Source of the DNA: Novispirillum itersonii
GTDB lineage: Bacteria; Pseudomonadota; Alphaproteobacteria; Rhodospirillales; Rhodospirillaceae
Length of the DNA stretch: 64,000 nucleotides
Reading direction: 5' to 3'
NCBI RefSeq assembly: GCF_014205675.1
Contig: NZ_JACIIX010000001.1
Span: 482,989 to 546,988, forward strand
This document shows, in pieces, positions 62,496-64,000 of this stretch; position 1 is the stretch's first letter, and every line of letters begins with the position of its first letter. The translations under genes were made by a program, and so were the position numbers. The notes beneath the pieces were generated by a model, which was not told the DNA's origin, did not search any database, and saw nothing but the letters and a program-made list of their open reading frames with translations.

Positions 62496-63152
62496 ATGTC
62501 GATTTCCACCCCATCGCCCGCCCCCTCCGCGCCGGTTTACTCGGTTCCGGCGGCCCTTTCCGATATGCCGGAAGCGGAACGGCAGGCATGGCGTGACCTG
62601 ACCGCCTACGTCCGCGCCCTGCGCGACGGGGTGCCGCCACTGACCCGGATCCTCAGCGATCTGCTCGCCACGCCGGAGGCCGATAACCTCTCTGACCTCA
62701 ACGGTCTGGTCAACGAAGTGACCGGACGGCTGGGGGCTTCTCTGCGCACCATGGTCCTGTCGCTGCTGCCCAGTCTGGGCGACGGTATTGAACTTCAGGC
62801 CAGCCTTGACGACCGCCACCTGCATGCGGTCAACGACCTGTCGCCCGCCACCAAGGGGGCGCTGCATCTGCTGCTGGCGCCGGAAACCGACATGTCCGAC
62901 CAGTTTTCGATTCTGGAGGCGATTGCCCGCTTCGTCACCCTGTGGCGGTTTACCGAGGCCAGCGCCCGCGCCGCCTGGGTTGACCCGACCGACAGCAACG
63001 TGCTGTGGGCCAGTGTACAGCGCATGGCCCGCCGGGTGGAAAACGGCGACTGCCGCCTGCGCCTGAACCCCGATGGCACCAACACGCTGGTACTGCGCTG
63101 CCCGGACGGTCCGGTGCTGGCAGCGTGGACCATGCCGAAGCCGACTCGCTGA
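62496..63152 (+). CDS. Protein of unknown function next to gyrB
   Basis: A 218-residue protein that I do not recognise. It starts with a Pro/Ser/Ala-rich segment and continues with a helical region (ADNLSDLNGLVNEVTGRLGA, TKGALHLLLAPE, IARFVTLWRFTEAS) and a short beta-rich end (DCRLRLNPDGTNTLVLRCPD). No signal peptide or membrane helix. The ribosome site is weak, but codon use is typical and a strong terminator follows, so the gene is probably real. Confidence 0.7.
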   Translation: MSISTPSPAPSAPVYSVPAALSDMPEAERQAWRDLTAYVRALRDGVPPLTRILSDLLATPEADNLSDLNGLVNEVTGRLGASLRTMVLSLLPSLGDGIELQASLDDRHLHAVNDLSPATKGALHLLLAPETDMSDQFSILEAIARFVTLWRFTEASARAAWVDPTDSNVLWASVQRMARRVENGDCRLRLNPDGTNTLVLRCPDGPVLAAWTMPKPTR

Positions 63153-63174
63153 CGGGACTGTCAGCACCGGATAT

Positions 63175-63210
63175 AAAAACGGGGAGACCACAGTGGCCTC
63201 CCCGTTTTTT
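63175..63210. terminator. Bidirectional terminator between the unknown gene and gyrB
   Basis: AAAAA, a 7-bp stem CGGGGAG/CTCCCCG, an 11-base loop and six T. It stands between convergent genes. Confidence 0.88.
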
Positions 63211-63233
63211 ATGCTTTCTGGCGGGTGAGCAGA

Positions 63234-64000
63234 TCACACGTCCAGATTGGTCACTTTCAGGGCGTTGTCCTGAATGAACTCACGGCGCGGTTCCACCACG
63301 TCGCCCATCAGGGTGGAGAAGATTTCCTGCGCCTCGTCGGCGTGGGCCACCTTCACCTGCAACAGGCGGCGGACATTGGGGTCCAGCGTGGTTTCCCACA
63401 GCTGATCCGGGTTCATTTCCCCCAGACCTTTATAGCGCTGGATGGCAATGCCCTTGCGCCCGGCGGTCATGAAGGTGTTGACCAGACCGACCGGCCCCCG
63501 GATCACGTGTTCGGTATCCTTGATCCGCAGTTTGGCGAGTCGCACATAGGCGTCGCGCAGGGCGGCGGACATCTGATCCAGACGCCGGGCCTCCGCCGAA
63601 TGCACCACCACCGCATCAACGGTGTGGGTTTCGGTCACGCCGCGCAGGGTGCGGCGGAACACCAGCGCGCCGTCGGCGGCAATCTCACCGCTCCAGCCCC
63701 GGTCATATTCCGCTTCCATCCGGTCCAGCCGCTGCGCCACATAGTGCACCGCTTCCGTCGCCTTCTCCGGCGAGGCCAGAACCTCCGGATTCAGCGCCCC
63801 GGCAATCGCCACCTGTTCCAGCAGGCGGTGCGGAACCCGGGTTGACATGCGGTTGAGCAGGGCGCGGATCTGGCGGGCCTGCCCCAGCAGCTCCCGCAGG
63901 TGATCCCCGGCAATCTGCTGGCCGTCATGCAGGGTCAGCACCGCATCGCCCAGCGACACCTCAATCAGGTAATCTTCCAGCTCGCGGTCATCTTTCAGAT
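63234..64000 (-). CDS. gyrB: DNA gyrase subunit B (5' part outside window)
   Basis: GyrB supplies the ATPase and part of the cleavage core of DNA gyrase, which introduces negative supercoils. The visible C-terminal 254 codons contain the TOPRIM/tail phrases [39 protein letters not shown] and the terminal segment [14 protein letters not shown], typical of GyrB rather than ParE. A non-conserved insert-like segment (about 63600-63900, helical) precedes it, as in proteobacterial GyrB. The frame stays open to the window edge. Confidence 0.94.
   Translation of the reverse strand, partial: LKDDRELEDYLIEVSLGDAVLTLHDGQQIAGDHLRELLGQARQIRALLNRMSTRVPHRLLEQVAIAGALNPEVLASPEKATEAVHYVAQRLDRMEAEYDRGWSGEIAADGALVFRRTLRGVTETHTVDAVVVHSAEARRLDQMSAALRDAYVRLAKLRIKDTEHVIRGPVGLVNTFMTAGRKGIAIQRYKGLGEMNPDQLWETTLDPNVRRLLQVKVAHADEAQEIFSTLMGDVVEPRREFIQDNALKVTNLDV

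Overview
The window reads as chromosomal DNA of a free-living, motile alphaproteobacterium, most likely a member of the Rhodospirillales. This is an inference from GC-rich, densely packed genes together with alphaproteobacterial marker sets: a split ATP synthase with separate Fo genes and a b' subunit, a ChvI/ChvG-type two-component pair, an Alph_Pro_TM (TIGR02186-like) protein beside a TauE-type exporter, a short RNase D and an NDUFA9-like complex I factor. I saw no insertion sequence, prophage, CRISPR array or rRNA.

Layout. 1-4.6 kb: LPS export and Kdo genes (lptB partial, lptA, lptC, kdsD), RNase D and two identical tRNA-Leu(CAG) genes. 4.9-11.5 kb: an NDUFA9-like protein, dapB, an adenylate cyclase, an AraC/MGMT fusion, nth, a DMT transporter and a YbjQ protein. 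11.6-21 kb: a glucosaminidase, then a TauE exporter - TIGR02186 - uspA - nfuA run, trpS, murJ, an ACT-domain protein and rsmB. 21-28.7 kb: a phasin, a candidate sRNA, an aspartate-semialdehyde dehydrogenase paralogue without catalytic residues, a coiled-coil protein, a DUF418 protein, a chemoreceptor and methylglyoxal synthase. 28.7-36 kb: the ATP synthase Fo operon (atpI-B-E-F'-F), smc and a DsbA-like protein. 36-41 kb: a signalling block with ChvI/ChvG, a CheZ phosphatase and an unknown protein sharing a FliM-like CheY-binding peptide with CheZ. 41-51 kb: an Atm1-type ABC exporter, a membrane protein, a Nudix protein, malyl-CoA lyase, two stand-alone cyclic-nucleotide-binding proteins, accA, a DUF523 protein and a quinone oxidoreductase. 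51-54.3 kb: a quorum-sensing locus with luxR, luxI, an unlisted 46-codon ORF overlapping the luxI stop, and a cytochrome P450. 54.6-57.1 kb: an ammonium transporter behind a good sigma-54 promoter, a 46-residue membrane protein, and a UPF0016 manganese exporter behind a yybP-ykoY riboswitch. 57.4-62.4 kb: the glycine cleavage operon gcvT-H-PA-PB behind a tandem glycine riboswitch. 62.5-64 kb: an unknown gene and the 3' part of gyrB.

Working together. Several units are self-explanatory operons with readable control: glycine riboswitch to gcv, Mn riboswitch to UPF0016, sigma-54 to amt, and a TTGACA-N17-TATGGT promoter to the ATP synthase genes. The most interesting parts are: the luxR-luxI-sORF-P450 locus, which suggests quorum-controlled oxidation chemistry; CheZ with three FliM-like peptides on a Pro/Ala tail and a fourth on an unrelated protein; paired cNMP-binding proteins without an output domain in a window that also encodes an adenylate cyclase; the catalytically stripped ASD paralogue; and several strongly structured intergenic segments that no gene explains.
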